Assembly: GCA_963771025.1 (NCBI GenBank)
Contig: CAVYRL010000008.1
Location: 434,001 to 498,000 of the forward strand
DNA length: 64,000 nt
DNA from: Miltoncostaea sp963771025
GTDB taxonomy: Bacteria; Actinomycetota; Thermoleophilia; Miltoncostaeales; Miltoncostaeaceae
Direction: 5' to 3'
Of this stretch, positions 1 through 9,334 are shown piece by piece. The translations under genes were made by a program, and so were the position numbers. The stretch's first letter is position 1. Each line of letters begins with the position of its first letter. A model generated the notes under the pieces. The model did no database searches. It was not told where the DNA came from and saw nothing but the letters and a program-made list of their open reading frames with translations.

Positions 1-1099
1 CGACCACCGCGCTCCCGCCGGCCAGGTACTCCGCCAGCGCCGTGTAGTCCTGCCGGCGGTCGCGTCCGCCCACCAGCAGCACCGTGGGGCGCGGGGCCAG
101 AGCGCGCGCCGCGGCCACCGAGGCCTCCGGGATGGTGGCGATGCTGTCGTTGACGAACAGCACCCCGTCGTGCTCGCGCACCGGCTCCAGTCGGTGCGCC
201 AGGGGCTGGAAGGTGGCGAGCGCGTCCACCAGGTCGTTGCCCTGGACGCCGACCGCCTCGAGAGCCTCGAGGGCCGCGCACACGTTGTCGAGGTTGTGGT
301 CCCCCGTGAGGTGGATCGTCTCGCGCGGGGCGTAGGGCAGGCCGCGATGCGTGATGCCCAGGTGGGAGGTGTCGAACCCGTCGGGCGAGCGGAACCAGCG
401 TCGGTGGGTGAAGCTCGCGGCCCGCTCCCGGATGCGCGCGTCGGCGTGGTTGAGCACCGAGATCATGTCCTCCCGGTGACCGAAGAGGTTGACCTTGTCG
501 TCCCAGTAGCGCTCCTGGGTGCCGTGCCAGTCGGTGTGCTCGCGGTAGAGGTTGAGCAACACTCCCACGCTGGGCGATGCGTCGAGGTCGGCGGTCTGGA
601 AGCTCGAGAGCTCCACCACCCAGAGGTCGGCGTCGACGCGCAGCGGCGAGGCGAGCACGTCGGCGAGAGGACGGCCGATGTTGCCGGCCAGCTCGACCGA
701 CAGCCCGCGCGCGGCGGCCAGGTGGGCGATGAGCGCGCTGGTGGTGCTCTTGCCCTTGGTTCCGGTGACCCCGATCGCGCGCGCACCGGGGTACTCGGCA
801 AACCAGAGGCGCGTGCCCGAGGTGAGTGCGACACCCGCGGCGCGCAGCTCGGCCACCTCGGGCCGGTGGAGGCTCACACCGGGCGAGCGCACCACCACGT
901 CGCAGTCGGCCAGCGCGGCGAGGTCGGCGCGTACGGGGATGCCCTCCCAGTGATCCTCGGCGTCCGGGGACCGGCCTTCGTCGACCAGCACCAGCGGTGT
1001 CCCGGGCAGCCGGGCGACGATCGCCCGGGCCACGCTGACGCCCTCGCGCCCAAGGCCCCAGACGCCGACCCGCCGGCCCTCAAGCTCCGAGAAGCGCAA
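1..1099 (-). CDS. murD: MurD-type UDP-MurNAc-L-Ala:glutamate ligase, probably MurD2 (3' end off window)
   Basis: This cytoplasmic Mur ligase adds glutamate to UDP-MurNAc-L-alanine. The N-terminal nucleotide-binding segment (GRRVGVWGLG) is followed near residues 105-118 by the ATP loop GVTGTKGKSTT. About 366 codons are present, and the last part of the C-terminal domain lies beyond the left edge. The TTG start at 1099 gives an N-terminus of MRFSELEGRRVG and overlaps the end of the murL-type gene by 20 bp. The neighbour implies that this enzyme uses L-Glu (MurD2 type) rather than D-Glu. That substrate call is an inference from context and cannot be read from the motifs alone. Confidence 0.88.
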   Translation of the reverse strand, partial: MRFSELEGRRVGVWGLGREGVSVARAIVARLPGTPLVLVDEGRSPDAEDHWEGIPVRADLAALADCDVVVRSPGVSLHRPEVAELRAAGVALTSGTRLWFAEYPGARAIGVTGTKGKSTTSALIAHLAAARGLSVELAGNIGRPLADVLASPLRVDADLWVVELSSFQTADLDASPSVGVLLNLYREHTDWHGTQERYWDDKVNLFGHREDMISVLNHADARIRERAASFTHRRWFRSPDGFDTSHLGITHRGLPYAPRETIHLTGDHNLDNVCAALEALEAVGVQGNDLVDALATFQPLAHRLEPVREHDGVLFVNDSIATIPEASVAAARALAPRPTVLLVGGRDRRQDYTALAEYLAGGSAVV

Positions 1100-2456
1100 C
1101 GATGCCCCGGTGATGGCGCGGCGGGATCCCGTGCTCGCCGACGGGGGTGAGCCAGGGCGCGACGGCCTGGGCGTCCGGCCCGCCGATGGCCGGGGCCAGC
1201 GCCGCGACCACCGCGGCCCGGGCCCAGCCGGGGCGGGCGGCGAGAGCCCGCAGCGCGGCCCGCGCCTCGTCGGTCTCGCCCACGCACTCGAAGGGCTTCT
1301 CGGCGTCGATGCCCAGGATCGCGCGGTAGCCCTCGATCTGGGCCGGGTCGTCGAGCAGATCGCCGCCCATCGCCGCCACCAGCTCTGCGCGCTCCATGAA
1401 GGGCGCCAGGGCCAGGAACACGAACCGGCACTTGGGGCAGTCCAGGCACCAGCCGGGGACCGACGGCTGGTGGATGCGGAAGCCCGTGTTGCAGCTCATG
1501 AAGGTGGCGTGGTGGTCGGGCAACCCGGCGAAGGCGCGACTGATCGCCAGCTCGGAGTACGGACGCAGCAGCGAGAAGTAGGCGAGGTCGGGCGCCACCT
1601 CGCCGCGGACCGCGTCGGCCAGGCCCCGCTCGGCCTCCCAGCCCTTGGAGTACTGGTGGTTGATCGTCCCCCCGAAGGCGGGCCACGCGAAGTTGCCCGA
1701 GCTCGCCGAGCGCTCGTTGGACATCACCACGGCGTCGCAGCCCTCCAGCAGCGCACCGATCACGGCCAGGCACGAGACGATCGCGGTGATCGGGACGTGG
1801 CCGTTGTAGGCCCCCGCGGCGTTCAGGGCGAACAGCTCCGGGCTGATGTGGCGCTCCACGTGGACCATGCGGACGCCTTCGGCGCGCGCCGCCGCGTCGG
1901 CCGACGGCTTCTGCCCCACGGAGAACGCGACCAGGTCCTCATCGGCGCGGCGCAGCGCGGCCAGGCTCACGACCGAGTCCTTGCCGCCGCCGACGGGCAC
2001 CAGCGAGCGGGCCGCGAGGCCGGCGGGTGGGGGGGCCGGTGCCGATCCCTCCGCCGCGGGGAACACGACGCCCCGGCCGATGCCGGGCAGCCGGTTGTGC
2101 CATGCGAACTCGCCGAGGCCCTGGGTGTACAGGCGCCCCAGGAAACGGGCCGTCTCGGGGCTCGGCAGCGGGCCGTCGATCTCGACGCGCGGCGGCACGG
2201 CCGCCTTGTAGTAGCTGACCCCGGCCACCAGGTGCAGCAGGCGCGCCGCCCGATCGAGCGCCCCTCGGCGGGCCGCGCCGAGAGGTTCGGCGGGGGACGG
2301 GAAGCGGTACGACTCGGTGAAGGCGTGGGCGTCGGCGAGCGAGTAGCGCAGATCCACCGCGCCGGCATCCCAGTCGGCGGACCAGCCGGTGAAGCGGAAG
2401 GCGCGCACCGAGCCCGGCACGAAGCGCGATGCGGAGGCCGTGGCCGCCCCGCTCAC
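1080..2456 (-). CDS. murL: MurL-type UDP-MurNAc-L-Ala-L-Glu epimerase
   Basis: The 458-residue product resembles the ATP-dependent epimerase that converts UDP-MurNAc-L-Ala-L-Glu to the D-Glu form in Xanthomonas. A PP-loop-like nucleotide motif, PVGGGKDS, lies near residue 158, consistent with adenylation chemistry. A C-x2-C-x2-C segment (WCLDCPKC) lies near residue 345. The GTG start overlaps the mraY stop as GTGA, and the stop is overlapped by murD, so it is embedded in the dcw operon. Family knowledge: MurL works with MurD2, bypassing glutamate racemase and a D-Glu-specific MurD. The assignment rests on motif, length and position beside murD. Confidence 0.8.
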   Translation of the reverse strand: MSGAATASASRFVPGSVRAFRFTGWSADWDAGAVDLRYSLADAHAFTESYRFPSPAEPLGAARRGALDRAARLLHLVAGVSYYKAAVPPRVEIDGPLPSPETARFLGRLYTQGLGEFAWHNRLPGIGRGVVFPAAEGSAPAPPPAGLAARSLVPVGGGKDSVVSLAALRRADEDLVAFSVGQKPSADAAARAEGVRMVHVERHISPELFALNAAGAYNGHVPITAIVSCLAVIGALLEGCDAVVMSNERSASSGNFAWPAFGGTINHQYSKGWEAERGLADAVRGEVAPDLAYFSLLRPYSELAISRAFAGLPDHHATFMSCNTGFRIHQPSVPGWCLDCPKCRFVFLALAPFMERAELVAAMGGDLLDDPAQIEGYRAILGIDAEKPFECVGETDEARAALRALAARPGWARAAVVAALAPAIGGPDAQAVAPWLTPVGEHGIPPRHHRGIVALLGA

Positions 2457-3439
2457 CCGGAGATGTTCTGGAAGTCGCGGAAGTACAGCGTGAAGCCGAC
2501 CGCGGCGAAGATCGCGGCGATCAGCCAGAAGCGCACGATGATCTTGGTCTCGCTCCACGCGGCCATCTCGAAATGGTGATGCACCGGCGTCATCAGGAAC
2601 ACCCGTCGATGAAAGCGCTTGAACACCACGACCTGGATGATGACCGACAGGGCCTCGGCCACGAATACGGCCCCGATCACGACCAGCAGGATCTCGGTCT
2701 TCGTCATCACGGCCATCGCCGCGATCGCTCCGCCGAGGGCGTACGAGCCGGTGTCCCCCATGAACACCGCCGCCGGGAACGAGTTGAACCACAGGAAGCC
2801 CAGGCACGCGCCCACCAGCGTGGCCCCGAAGATCGCCAGGTCGCGCTGGTTGGAGACGAACGCGATGCCGGTGTAGCAGAGCAGCACGGTGGCGCAGATG
2901 CCGGCCGCCAGACCGTCGAGCCCGTCGGTCAGGTTGACCGCGTTGGCGGCGCCGGCGACCACCAGGAACACGATGACGAAGAAGGCCACGGCGCCGATCT
3001 CGAAGGACTCGTCGATCACGGGCACGTTCAGGGTCGTGGGGAGGCCCACGACGCTCACCGCCACCGAGACCAGCACCCCGGAGATCGCCAGCAACCCCAG
3101 CATCCGCCACCGGCCCGACAGGCCCAGCGACCGCTTCTTGACGATCTTCATGAAGTCGTCGAGGAACCCGATCGCCCCGCACGCGAGGGTGGTGAACAGG
3201 ACGAGCATCGCCTCGGTGCTGCGGCTCGAAAGGATGACGAAGGGGATCGCCGTGGCCACCAGGATCAGCAGGCCGCCCATGGTGGGCGTGCCCTGCTTCT
3301 CGTGATGGGCGTCCGGGATCAGCCCCGGCGCGCGCACGAACTGGCCCACCTCGTTGGCCCGCAGCCACGCGATGAAACGGGGGCCGAGGAACATCAGCAG
3401 GGTGGCCGCGGAGATCGCGGCGATCAGCACCCGAGGCAC
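2453..3439 (-). CDS. mraY: Phospho-N-acetylmuramoyl-pentapeptide transferase
   Basis: MraY transfers phospho-MurNAc-pentapeptide to undecaprenyl phosphate to make lipid I at the inner face of the membrane. The 328-residue polytopic protein shows family signatures: HHEKQGTPTMGG near residue 45, the LDDF segment, the NAVNLTDGLDGLAAG motif and the HHHFE motif near the C-terminus. The GTG start at 3439 lies 14 bp after the murF stop. Length and motif order are normal. It is cotranscribed with murF upstream and the murL-type gene downstream. Confidence 0.97.
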   Translation of the reverse strand: MPRVLIAAISAATLLMFLGPRFIAWLRANEVGQFVRAPGLIPDAHHEKQGTPTMGGLLILVATAIPFVILSSRSTEAMLVLFTTLACGAIGFLDDFMKIVKKRSLGLSGRWRMLGLLAISGVLVSVAVSVVGLPTTLNVPVIDESFEIGAVAFFVIVFLVVAGAANAVNLTDGLDGLAAGICATVLLCYTGIAFVSNQRDLAIFGATLVGACLGFLWFNSFPAAVFMGDTGSYALGGAIAAMAVMTKTEILLVVIGAVFVAEALSVIIQVVVFKRFHRRVFLMTPVHHHFEMAAWSETKIIVRFWLIAAIFAAVGFTLYFRDFQNISG

Positions 3440-3453
3440 TTAGCGCTCGCTGC

Positions 3454-4755
3454 TCACGGGGCGATGACGGCGCCCAGGCGCTCCAGCCGCATCGAGCGCG
3501 ACCCCTTGAGCAGCACGACGTCCCCGTCGACGAGCAGGCCGGGCACCTCCTCGAGCGCCGCCTCGACGGTGGCGATGTGGACGGCCTCGAGGCCGTTCGC
3601 GCCGGCCACGTACGCGGCCGCGCGATCGCCCACGCCGATCACCAGGTCGATGCCCTCGGCCGCCGCGGCCTCGCCCACCTCGCGGTGGTAGCGCTCCTCC
3701 TCGGGCCCGAGCTCCATCATGTCGGCCAGCACCGCGACGCGGCGCCCGGGACGGATCGCGAGGTCGGCCAGCGCCGCGCGCATACCGAGCGGGTTGGCGT
3801 TGTAGCAGTCCTCGATCAGCACCCCACCGCCGGGAATCGCCCGCTCCTGACCGCGCAGACCCGAGATCTCGACCTCGATCCGGGCGCCCTCCGGGGGGAG
3901 CGCGCCGAGGGCCTCGCAGCACGCCAGCGCGGCCGCGGCATTGCGCAGCTCCCAGGCTTTACTCAGGCTCAGGTCGAGGCTGAGTCCTGGCACCGCCCCG
4001 AAGCGGATCACCGTCACCCCGGGGTCGAGCGCGGCGATGTACGGATCCAGCAGCGGCGCGTCGTCGGGCACCACTGCCGTGCCGCCGGGCCGCAGCGCGG
4101 CGAGGATCTCGGCCTTCGCCTGCGCGACCGCCTCCACCGTTCCGAGCAGCTCCAGATGCACGGGGCCGATGCTGGTGATGCAGGCCACATCGGGCGGGGC
4201 GAGCTCGGCGAGCCGGGCGATCTGACCAAGGCCCCGCATGCCCATCTCGATGACCGCGACCTCGCAGCCCTCGTCCAGATCGAGCAGTGACATGGGCACG
4301 CCGACCTCGGTGTTGCGGTTGCCCGGGCTGCCCTGGGCGCTGACCCCGGCGGCGCGCAGCATCGCGACGATCGTGTCCTTGGTGGTGGTCTTGCCGGTCG
4401 CGCCGGTCACCCCCACCACCCGCGCGCCGCTGCGCTCGAGGGCCAGGCGCCCGATGGCCTGTAGGGCGGCGACGGGATCCTTGACCACCACCACCGGACG
4501 GCGCATCCCCTGCACGTCGCCCTCGATCCACCGCCAGGCCGACTCGCCGACGACCGCGGCGGCGGCGCCGTCGCGCAGGGCGTCGGGCGCGTGCTGGCCG
4601 CCGTCGGCGAACTCACCCCGGATACCGACGAACAAGCCGCCCTCGAGAGGCGCGCGCGAATCGACGTAGGCGCCCTCGAACTCGACATCCGGCTTGCCCA
4701 CCGGGATGCGGGCGCCGGGAACGGACTTCAGCAGGTCGTTGACGGTAAGCCTCAT
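3454..4755 (-). CDS. murF: UDP-MurNAc-tripeptide--D-Ala-D-Ala ligase
   Basis: MurF adds D-Ala-D-Ala to the UDP-MurNAc tripeptide in the cytoplasm. The 433-residue product has the Mur ligase ATP loop GVTGATGKTTTKD near residue 115 and the conserved EMGMRGLGQI segment typical of MurF. The ATG start overlaps the murE stop as ATGA, indicating translational coupling. The length is slightly shorter than E. coli MurF but complete. Confidence 0.96.
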   Translation of the reverse strand: MRLTVNDLLKSVPGARIPVGKPDVEFEGAYVDSRAPLEGGLFVGIRGEFADGGQHAPDALRDGAAAAVVGESAWRWIEGDVQGMRRPVVVVKDPVAALQAIGRLALERSGARVVGVTGATGKTTTKDTIVAMLRAAGVSAQGSPGNRNTEVGVPMSLLDLDEGCEVAVIEMGMRGLGQIARLAELAPPDVACITSIGPVHLELLGTVEAVAQAKAEILAALRPGGTAVVPDDAPLLDPYIAALDPGVTVIRFGAVPGLSLDLSLSKAWELRNAAAALACCEALGALPPEGARIEVEISGLRGQERAIPGGGVLIEDCYNANPLGMRAALADLAIRPGRRVAVLADMMELGPEEERYHREVGEAAAAEGIDLVIGVGDRAAAYVAGANGLEAVHIATVEAALEEVPGLLVDGDVVLLKGSRSMRLERLGAVIAP

Positions 4756-6218
4756 GCCGCCCCGCTCAGCGCGTCGCGCGCGACCTCACGGTCGTCGAAC
4801 GGCGTCACGACGCCACCGCTCTCCTGCCCCTGCTCGTGCCCCTTGCCCGCGATCACCACGACATCCCCCCGTTGCGCGCGTTCGATGGCCCATCCGATCG
4901 CAGCGCGACGGTCGGCCTCCACCACCAGCTCCGAGACTCCTCTCCCCGCCCCGGCGACGATCTCGGCGATGATCGCCTCGGGATCCTCGCTGCGCGGGTT
5001 GTCGGAGGTAACCACGGCGACGTCGGCGAGCGCCCGGGCGACGGCGCCCATCTGGGGCCGCTTGCCGCGATCGCGGTCCCCCCCGCACCCGAAGACCGCG
5101 ACGAGCCGGCCGCCGTCGACGAGCTCGCGCGCCGCGCGCAGCACGTTGTCGAGCGAGTCCGGGGTGTGGGCGTAGTCGACGATCACCGGGAAGGGCTGAC
5201 CCATGTCCACGGCCTCGAATCGGCCGGGCACGCCGTCCAGCGAGGCGACCCCCGCGGCCAGCGCGTCGTGGGGCAGCTCGAGCAGCTCGGCGACGGCGGT
5301 CACGCCGAGCAGGTTGGACAGGTTGAAGCGCCCGCGCAGGCGGGTCGCGATCTCCACCGGCCCGCGGGGCGTCGCGAACGTCCCCGCGATGCCCGTCTCG
5401 ATGCCGCGCACCGCGACCGGCCGCACCTCGGCGGGCGCCGAGACCGCGTAGCCGAGGGCACCGGTCTCGCGGGCCAGGCGGGCGCCGTAGTCGTCGTCGA
5501 GATTGCTCGCCCCGGGTGGGTTCTCGCCCTCGGCCAGCGGCCGCGCGAACAGGGCGCGCTTTGAGGCGTAGTAGTGCTCCTCGTCCGGGTGGTAGTCCAT
5601 GTGGTCGCGCGTCAGGTTGGTGAAGAGGGCCGCCGCGAAGCGCGTGCCGGCAACCCGGCGCTGCGCGAGCGCGTGCGACGAGACCTCCATCGCGCAGGCC
5701 GCGTCGCCGGCATCGCGCATGCGCGCGAACAGCGCCTGGAGCTCGATCGCGTCCGGTGTGGTGTGCTGCACGGGCACGGCCCGGCCGCCGACGCGCGCCT
5801 CGATGGTGCCCACCAGCCCGCAGGGACGGCCGGCGGCCTCGAGGACGGCGCGGATCAGGAAGGCGGAGGTGGTCTTGCCGTTGGTGCCGGTCACCCCGAC
5901 CACGGCGAGCGACTCGGAGGGATGGCCCGCGAGCGCCGCGGCGGCGAGGGCCATCGACAGGCGCGCGTCGTCGGCGACGATCTGCGGCACCGGCAGGTCC
6001 AGCGGGCGCTCGACGATCAGCGCGACGGCACCGCGGGCCACCGCCTCGGCGGCGTGGTCGTGGCCGTCGGCGCGGGCGCCGGGCAGCGCACAGAACAGGG
6101 AGCCCGGCTGGGCGTCCTGCGCACGATGCACCACGGAGGTGATCGCCGTTTCGCCGGAGGCGGGAGCGCCGGCCAGACGCCCCAGCGGCCCACTCCCGAT
6201 CAGCTCCTGGAGGGTCAT
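4752..6218 (-). CDS. murE: UDP-MurNAc-L-Ala-D-Glu--diaminopimelate ligase
   Basis: MurE adds the third residue of the stem peptide. The ATP loop GVTGTNGKTT lies near residue 107. The specificity motif DNPR (TSDNPRSEDPE) is the one that selects meso-diaminopimelate rather than lysine. The ATG at 6218 gives the usual start MTLQELIGSGPLG and 488 residues. An in-frame GTG at 6251 would add 11 residues lying almost against the ftsI stop. The stop overlaps murF. The predicted cell wall type is therefore meso-DAP. Confidence 0.95.
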   Translation of the reverse strand: MTLQELIGSGPLGRLAGAPASGETAITSVVHRAQDAQPGSLFCALPGARADGHDHAAEAVARGAVALIVERPLDLPVPQIVADDARLSMALAAAALAGHPSESLAVVGVTGTNGKTTSAFLIRAVLEAAGRPCGLVGTIEARVGGRAVPVQHTTPDAIELQALFARMRDAGDAACAMEVSSHALAQRRVAGTRFAAALFTNLTRDHMDYHPDEEHYYASKRALFARPLAEGENPPGASNLDDDYGARLARETGALGYAVSAPAEVRPVAVRGIETGIAGTFATPRGPVEIATRLRGRFNLSNLLGVTAVAELLELPHDALAAGVASLDGVPGRFEAVDMGQPFPVIVDYAHTPDSLDNVLRAARELVDGGRLVAVFGCGGDRDRGKRPQMGAVARALADVAVVTSDNPRSEDPEAIIAEIVAGAGRGVSELVVEADRRAAIGWAIERAQRGDVVVIAGKGHEQGQESGGVVTPFDDREVARDALSGAA

Positions 6219-6255
6219 GCGGGCCGGGATCCTAACAGAGGCCTGCGGCACCGGA

Positions 6256-7998
6256 TCAGGGGGCGATTCTCAGGTGCTGCAGGGAAAACTGGGCGATGTT
6301 CTCGAACGCCGGAGCGGCCACGTCGCCACCGTAGTAGGAGCCCGTCGTCGGCTCGTCGACCACCACCGCCACGAGCAGCTGGGGATTCTCGGCGGGGGCG
6401 TACCCCACGAAGGAGGCGTCGTACCGCGTGTCGCTGTACTCCCCGGTGGTCGGGTCGATCTTCTGGGCGGTGCCGGTCTTGCCGGCCACGCGGTACCCGC
6501 TGATCTTCGCGGCGGTGCCGGTGCCGTTGTCGGACACCACCTTGCGCAGCATCCGATCGACCTTGGAGGCCGTCGCCTCGCTCATGATGCGGCGGCCGGC
6601 CGCGTGCTCGACCGGCAGGCCGTCCACCGACTCGACGACGTGAGGCGTCACCAGGTGGCCTCCGTTGGCGATCGCGGCATAGGCGCGGGTGAGCTGCGTG
6701 AGCGTCACGCCCACGCCCTGCCCGATGGGGATGTTGAGGATCGACGTGCCCGACCATTTCGTCGCCGGAAGCACGAGTCCCTTGACCTCGCCGGGGTAGT
6801 CGATGCCCGTCGGCGAGCCGAAGCCGAAGCGCGTGATCCACGCCTGGAGGCGCGCCTGCGTCAGCCTGCGCGCGATCATCACGGTCCCGACGTTGCTCGA
6901 CTGCTCCAGGATCTTGGACGCCGTGTAGGTCACCGGCCCGCGCTCGTGCGAGTCGTGCAGCGTTCGGTCGTAGAGCTTGTACTCGACGGGCAGGTTGAGA
7001 CGGGTGGACGGCGTCACCTTGCCGTCCTCGAGCGCGCCGGCCATGGTCACGATCTTGAACGTCGAGCCGGGCTCGAACGTGTCCGTGACCGGGCGGTTGC
7101 TCAGCAGGTCCTGGTTGATCGATTGGCGCTTGTTCGGGTTGAAGCGCGGCACCGTGGCCATGGCGAGCACCGATCCGTCGCGCGGGTCCATCACGATGGC
7201 CATCGCGCTCTTGGCCGTGAACTTCTCGCGCGTCTGCGCCAGCACCGACTCGACCTGGGTCTGGATCGCGGGGTCGATCGTCAGCTGGACATCGACTCCC
7301 GGCGTCGGCTCCTTGTCGGCCAGCACCTGGATCGGCCGGCCGAACACGTCGCGCACCTCCACCCTGCGTCCCGGAGTCCCGGTGAGGGCCTTGTCCTCCT
7401 CCAACTCGATGCCGGTGAGGCCCTGGTGGGTGTCGCCGGTCAACCCGATCAGCTGGGACGCCATGAGCGAGCCGGGCAGGAAGCGCTGGTACGTGTCCGA
7501 GAAGTAGATGCCGGGGATGGACAGCTTGCGGGCGCGATCGGCGTCGGCGGGCGCGACGTCGCGCGCGAGCACGGCGTAGAGGCCCGGCGTGGAGAGCGTG
7601 TTGGCCAGCACGTTGGGATCGCGCTTGATGATCGGCGCGAGGCGCGCCGCGACGCCGCGCGGGTCGGTGATCAGGTTGGGCGACGCGGTCACGTCAACGG
7701 CAAGGCGGTCGGTCGCGAGATCCGATCCGTCGCTGGCGAGGATCGAGCCGCGCTGGGCGAGCACCTGGGTCTCGACCCGGTTCTGACTCACCGCCCGCGC
7801 CGACAGCGCACCCGCCTCGACGGTGCCGAGGAAGGCCGCGCGCAGACCGAGCAGCCCCAGCATCACCACCGCGACCGCGACGAGCGCGCGGATGCGCCCG
7901 GATCGCTCGCGGCGCGTCACCTTGCGTGGCGCCCGCGGTCTCCGCGGGGCGGGACGGCGAGGCGGAGGGCGGCGCGGGCGGCGATCCTGCGGGGGCAT
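6256..7998 (-). CDS. ftsI: Class B penicillin-binding protein (division transpeptidase)
   Basis: This is the septal peptidoglycan transpeptidase. A basic N-terminus (residues 1-35) precedes one membrane helix near residues 36-56, then the dimerisation domain and the transpeptidase domain. All three catalytic motifs are visible: SxxK in PGSTFKIVT near residue 293, SxN in EQSSNVG near residue 346, and KTGT in AGKTGTAQ near residue 510. No PASTA repeats follow. The gene lies between the ftsL-like gene and murE, the standard dcw position. Confidence 0.95.
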   Translation of the reverse strand: MPPQDRRPRRPPPRRPAPRRPRAPRKVTRRERSGRIRALVAVAVVMLGLLGLRAAFLGTVEAGALSARAVSQNRVETQVLAQRGSILASDGSDLATDRLAVDVTASPNLITDPRGVAARLAPIIKRDPNVLANTLSTPGLYAVLARDVAPADADRARKLSIPGIYFSDTYQRFLPGSLMASQLIGLTGDTHQGLTGIELEEDKALTGTPGRRVEVRDVFGRPIQVLADKEPTPGVDVQLTIDPAIQTQVESVLAQTREKFTAKSAMAIVMDPRDGSVLAMATVPRFNPNKRQSINQDLLSNRPVTDTFEPGSTFKIVTMAGALEDGKVTPSTRLNLPVEYKLYDRTLHDSHERGPVTYTASKILEQSSNVGTVMIARRLTQARLQAWITRFGFGSPTGIDYPGEVKGLVLPATKWSGTSILNIPIGQGVGVTLTQLTRAYAAIANGGHLVTPHVVESVDGLPVEHAAGRRIMSEATASKVDRMLRKVVSDNGTGTAAKISGYRVAGKTGTAQKIDPTTGEYSDTRYDASFVGYAPAENPQLLVAVVVDEPTTGSYYGGDVAAPAFENIAQFSLQHLRIAP

Positions 7999-8000
7999 CT

Positions 8001-8366
8001 CTACGGGGAGGCCGCCGGGTCGAGATAGGTCAGGCCGTCACTCGCCGGGGCCACCATGCCGAGCTGGTCCTGCGCGCGCCGCCGCACCGAGGCGTCCTCG
8101 CGCTCCAGCCGGCTCTTCAGCACCGCCGTCTCGGCCTCGACGCTGCGCGCGCGCTCGATCACCTGGCCGGTGCGGTTGGTCAGCGACAGCTTGGCGACGT
8201 TGACCAGCACGATGCCGCCGAGGATCAGCGCGATCAGGGGGATCACCACGTACGCCATCCGGATGCGCGGCTCGCGGCGCGGAACCGGGCGGGGCCGGGT
8301 GCGCGTCCGCGGCCGGGTGCCCGGAGCGACGGATGGGCGCGAGGTGGGCGCCGCGCGGGTGCTCAC
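8001..8366 (-). CDS. ftsL: FtsL-like septum formation protein
   Basis: The 121-residue bitopic protein has an Arg/Pro-rich cytoplasmic segment (residues 1-45), one hydrophobic helix near residues 46-66 (YVVIPLIALILGGIVLV) and a short coiled-coil region rich in charged residues. The GTG start overlaps the rsmH stop as GTGA, and the stop lies 2 bp before ftsI. FtsL sequences are poorly conserved, so the call rests on topology, coiled coil and position. FtsL would join FtsB and FtsQ and activate the septal synthase. Confidence 0.8.
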   Translation of the reverse strand: MSTRAAPTSRPSVAPGTRPRTRTRPRPVPRREPRIRMAYVVIPLIALILGGIVLVNVAKLSLTNRTGQVIERARSVEAETAVLKSRLEREDASVRRRAQDQLGMVAPASDGLTYLDPAASP

Positions 8367-9334
8367 GCCTCCACCTTGCGCACGCCGCGCAGCAGCGCCG
8401 AGCGGGCGCGCGGGTTGCGGTCGAGCTCGGCCTGCTTGGGCCGCTGGGCCTTGGCGGCCAGCAGCGCGCCCTCGGCGGTGCGGCCGCAGCCGCAGACCGG
8501 CATCTCGGGCGGGCAGATGCATCCCTGGCTGCGGGCCCGCATGAAGCGCTTGACCATGCGGTCCTCGAGGGAGTGGAACGAGATCACGGCCAGGCGCCCG
8601 TTGGGAGCCAGCAGCGCGAACGCCGCCGCGAGGCCGCGCTCGAGGTTGCCGAGCTCGTCGTTGACCGCGATGCGCAGGGCCTGGAAGACCCGCTTGGCCG
8701 GGTGCCCGCCGGCGAAGAGGGCCGGGGTCGGAACCGCCGAGCGCACCACGTCCACCAGGTCGGCGGTCGTGGTGATCGGCGCCTGGGCCCGGCGACGGAC
8801 GATGGCGCGCGCGATCTGCCGCGCGTACCGCTCCTCGCCGTACGTGAACATGATGTCGGCCAGTTCCTTCTCGGAGGCCGTGGCCACCAGGTCGGCGGCC
8901 GAGCCCGGCTGCGAGGGGTCCATCCGCATGTCGAGAGGGGCCTGGCGGGAGTACGAGAAGCCGCGCTCGGTCTGATCGACCTGCATGGACGAGATGCCGA
9001 GGTCCATCAGCACGATGTCGGCGCGCAGCCCCTGGTCAACCAGGCGCGGCAGGGCCTCGGCGAAGTTGGCGCGGATGAAACGCGTCTCGCAGACGACGTC
9101 GTCGGCCAGGTCCGTGAACCAGGAGCCGGCCTCGGGGTCCTGGTCGATCGCGACGTAGCGGCCCGACTCTCCGAGGGCGGGGGCCAGGCGGCGGGCGTGA
9201 CCACCGGCGCCGAAGGTGCAGTCGACGATCGTCTCGCCGGGGGCCGGGGCCACGAGGCGCACGACCTCATCGGCCAGCACGGGCTCGTGCCCGCGCGCCG
9301 GTCTACGCGACTCGATCGGCAAGGCGCTTGGCAT
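8363..9334 (-). CDS. rsmH: 16S rRNA (cytosine(1402)-N(4))-methyltransferase
   Basis: RsmH (MraW) methylates C1402 of 16S rRNA using S-adenosylmethionine. The 323-residue product begins with the family signature GHEPVLADEVV, followed by the SAM-binding DCTFGAGGHARRL near residue 40. The DLGISSMQ motif and the terminal conserved NPRARSA segment are also present. The ATG start lies 32 bp inside the 3' end of mraZ, a longer overlap than elsewhere in this operon. Confidence 0.96.
   Translation of the reverse strand: MPSALPIESRRPARGHEPVLADEVVRLVAPAPGETIVDCTFGAGGHARRLAPALGESGRYVAIDQDPEAGSWFTDLADDVVCETRFIRANFAEALPRLVDQGLRADIVLMDLGISSMQVDQTERGFSYSRQAPLDMRMDPSQPGSAADLVATASEKELADIMFTYGEERYARQIARAIVRRRAQAPITTTADLVDVVRSAVPTPALFAGGHPAKRVFQALRIAVNDELGNLERGLAAAFALLAPNGRLAVISFHSLEDRMVKRFMRARSQGCICPPEMPVCGCGRTAEGALLAAKAQRPKQAELDRNPRARSALLRGVRKVEA

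Noticed and set aside
5599..8028. A long plus-strand frame of about 800 codons
   Set aside because: It is antisense to murE and ftsI, which carry complete catalytic motifs, and has no recognisable domain.
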